From: an uncultured Alteromonadales bacterium
GTDB lineage: Bacteria > Pseudomonadota > Gammaproteobacteria > Pseudomonadales > Cellvibrionaceae
Length of the DNA stretch: 64,000 bases
Direction: 5' to 3'
Assembly (NCBI GenBank): GCA_937864365.1
Contig: CALMJT010000039.1
Span: 24,745-88,744, forward strand
Each line of letters opens with the position of its first letter. Positions within the stretch are counted from its first letter, which is position 1. The notes below the pieces were generated by a model that saw nothing but the letters and a program-made list of their open reading frames with translations, made no database searches and was not told the DNA's origin. This document shows, piece by piece, positions 62,387 through 64,000 of this stretch. The position numbers and the translations under genes are program-made.

Positions 62387-63196
62387 ATGCCAATGCCTAA
62401 CGTATCTAAGATTAAAATTCGAGACCTTCGTTTGAACGATCTACTGAATCATCCGCTGAATAAATCCGCCCAAGTATTTTTAGTGGGCGCTGGTCCCGGT
62501 GATCCTGAATTACTCACATTAAAAGCTTACAAAGTAATTCGTGCCGCGGAAGTTGTTCTTTATGATCGTCTCGTTTCACCAGAAATTCTCGCGTTAATTC
62601 CAGATAAGGCCGAAAAAGTTTATGTTGGTAAGGCTCGCGCCAATCATTCTGTGGCCCAAGACACCATAAGCCAACTTCTCGTTGATTACGCAAACGCGGG
62701 TAAAATTACGGTACGTTTAAAGGGCGGTGATCCATTTATTTTTGGCCGTGGTGGTGAAGAATTAGAATTATTAGCCAAGAATAATATTCAGTTTGAGGTG
62801 GTTCCGGGAATTACCGCGGCATCCGGTTGTGCCGCTTATTCTGGTATTCCGCTGACACATCGCGATTATTCCCAATCGGTACGATTTATTACCGGACATT
62901 TAAAAAGTGGCCAAGTTAACCTGAATTGGAAAGAATTAGCACTTGATCAGCAAACCTTGGTTTTTTACATGGGTTTGGTTGGTTTGGATGAAATTTCAAA
63001 TCAGCTGATTAAATTTGGCCGCAATGCAAGTACGCCCATAGCCATTGTTGAAAAGGGCACAACACCGGATCAAAAAGTTCATATTTCAACCTTGGGTGAA
63101 GTTAATAATCTACTTGCGTCTACAGATATTCACCCTCCAACGTTAATTATTATTGGCGAAGTTGTTTGTCTGCACGATAAGCTCGCTTGGAAATAA
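62387..63196 (+). CDS. cobA: Uroporphyrinogen-III C-methyltransferase (SUMT)
   Basis: Methylates uroporphyrinogen III to precorrin-2, for siroheme and cobalamin (269 aa from the ATG at 62387). Only the methyltransferase domain is present; the oxidase/chelatase half of full CysG is absent. Motifs: [45 protein letters not shown] and [21 protein letters not shown]. The start could also be 62393 or a TTG at 62366. It follows serS, as the cysG gene does in Pseudomonas. Confidence 0.93.
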   Translation: MPMPNVSKIKIRDLRLNDLLNHPLNKSAQVFLVGAGPGDPELLTLKAYKVIRAAEVVLYDRLVSPEILALIPDKAEKVYVGKARANHSVAQDTISQLLVDYANAGKITVRLKGGDPFIFGRGGEELELLAKNNIQFEVVPGITAASGCAAYSGIPLTHRDYSQSVRFITGHLKSGQVNLNWKELALDQQTLVFYMGLVGLDEISNQLIKFGRNASTPIAIVEKGTTPDQKVHISTLGEVNNLLASTDIHPPTLIIIGEVVCLHDKLAWK

Positions 63197-63445
63197 TATT
63201 TATACTTCTGAACTTTTAGGTAACTTGTCTAATCAGTTGGCCAGATTTTATTTCTCTAATATTAAAAAAGTCTTATATTTGCTCGGTGTCGGTATTTATT
63301 TCTCTACTATGAGAGCATAAATTTTAAGTTTTTGTGATCAGAATATTCCTTACCTGTAATGATCTGATATTCCAAGATCCGTTCTTATTTTGGTAGAATT
63401 TCTCAATCAGTTTAAATCTGTCAAAATTTTGAATGAGATAGTGAT

Positions 63446-63685
63446 ATGGAAATCCGCAGACAAGCTCCCTCGGTTCGTGAAATCATCCGCATAGATGAGA
63501 CTGGAAAAATTCGTCCGGTCGATACCAAATCTTCCGAACTTATTTCTGTTCATTTATCTGAAGAACGTGTTCGTTTAGAGCGCCGAAGCGGTAGAGACCG
63601 CCGGAAAGATCAGGGCGATAGCGTCTTCTGTACTCGAAGTGGTTCCGATCGCCGACGCAGCGGACGAGTGCAGATCAGTGTCTAA
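63446..63685 (+). CDS. Small basic hypothetical protein (79 aa)
   Basis: It starts MEIRRQAPSVREIIRIDETG and is rich in Arg, especially at 47-57 (ERRSGRDRRKD) and near the end (GSDRRRSGRVQ). There is no signal peptide or membrane segment. The ATG has AATGAGATAGTGAT upstream. I do not recognise a family; the basic C-terminal half suggests nucleic-acid contact, which is inference. A degenerate repeat copy lies about 135 bp downstream. Confidence 0.6.
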   Translation: MEIRRQAPSVREIIRIDETGKIRPVDTKSSELISVHLSEERVRLERRSGRDRRKDQGDSVFCTRSGSDRRRSGRVQISV

Positions 63686-63820
63686 TACAATACGTCCAGT
63701 TATTTATTAATAGCGTCTAATATTAGCGGCGACTATACTTCACCTGTCTAATCTAAAAGACAACGATTAATTCAAGGTTTCAGCAAGGCAAGCATGTGCA
63801 AAATAAAAAATACGTGCACA

Positions 63821-63919
63821 TTTCAAAAAATGTAAGTAATTAAAATTGTGATAAAGTTGAAGAGCGCATTTTTGATTTCTGATTAACTCACAGATCAGTC
63901 AACCAGAGCCGGAGGTTGC
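63821..63919 (+). repeat. Dispersed hairpin element, degenerate copy D
   Basis: Aligns by eye with the right two-thirds of copy A in the same orientation: the segment TGTAAGTAATTAAAATTGTG matches copy A with one difference. A remnant of the last stem (CTGATTAACTC ... AGTCAACCAGAG) and an end resembling AGAGGTTCC remain. The left third, with the AGGA hairpin, is not recognisable. Confidence 0.6.
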
Positions 63920-63946
63920 TATAGTTAATTTTATTAATTAACTAGA

Positions 63947-64000
63947 GGAACCTCTGATTAACCTCCGAGATCTGCCATAATATCTCGTCTGTAAATAAAA
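63947..64000. repeat. Start of a further repeat copy, cut by the window edge
   Basis: GGAACCTCTGATTAACC at 63947 is the terminal sequence of the same repeat family. The following bases form CGAGAT/ATCTCG-like pairing that differs from the other copies. Only 54 bp are inside the window, so the type and orientation are undecided. Confidence 0.5.

Overview
The window is a stretch of gammaproteobacterial chromosome. By eye it is moderately AT-rich, with GC in the low-to-mid 40s percent. Gene content and order (rne-rluC-sppA-maf-yceD-rpmF-plsX-fab-mltG-tmk-holB-pilZ-tatD; purB-hflD-mnmA-nudJ-rluE; cspD/clpS-clpA-infA-bpt-aat-trxB-ftsK-lolA-rarA-crcB-serS-cobA) resemble Pseudomonas and related marine groups such as the Cellvibrionales. 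I infer a marine member of that broad group and cannot name a genus. Nearly all the sequence is core genome: I see no prophage, rRNA, CRISPR array or intact insertion sequence, and only one tRNA gene.

Layout. (1) 1-7.0 kb: the end of a [NiFe]-hydrogenase locus, with a HoxA/HupR-type regulator (cut by the window edge), hypF, hypC, hypD, hypE and yjbQ. (2) 7.0-9.8 kb: the tusDCB-tusE sulfur relay, a BI-1 family membrane protein and tRNA-Ser(UGA). (3) 10-14.4 kb: rne and a 1.66-kb gene-free gap. (4) 14.4-29 kb: rluC to tatD, the fatty-acid and cell-envelope supercluster, lacking the pabC gene usually found in it. (5) 29-41 kb: mixed single genes (glycosyltransferase, PAP2 phosphatase, dUTPase, mdh, bcp, an AraC/GAF regulator, yajC, a PLP enzyme, a TSUP permease, cysB, a thioredoxin-fold protein, pabB, a Rieske protein). 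(6) 41-48 kb: a leftward block from rluE to roxA and a GNAT fusion. (7) 48-64 kb: cspD/clpS-clpA, infA, bpt, aat, trxB, ftsK, lolA, rarA, crcB, serS, a uroporphyrinogen methyltransferase and a small unknown protein.

Functional links. hypC/D/E/F build the Fe(CN)2CO cofactor of a hydrogenase that must lie upstream. tusBCDE and mnmA together make the 2-thiouridine of tRNA wobble position 34. bpt, aat, clpS and clpA form a nearly complete N-degron pathway, missing only clpP. plsX, fabD, fabG, acpP and fabF start membrane-lipid synthesis next to mltG.

The most unusual signal is a dispersed repeat of about 150 bp with inverted-repeat ends and 4-bp target duplications. Two near-identical copies (28980-29130 and 53919-54069), a diverged copy (62212-62360), a degenerate copy (63821-63919) and a truncated start at the window end (63947 on) are visible. 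It folds into four hairpins. One hairpin presents the sequence ACAAGGATGT, which matches the CsrA/RsmA binding consensus, with GGA in the loop. The diverged copy keeps this stem by compensatory base changes. All four copies that can be oriented lie in the same sense just downstream of a stop codon. I propose them as mobile 3'-UTR elements that may bind CsrA/RsmA; this is inference.
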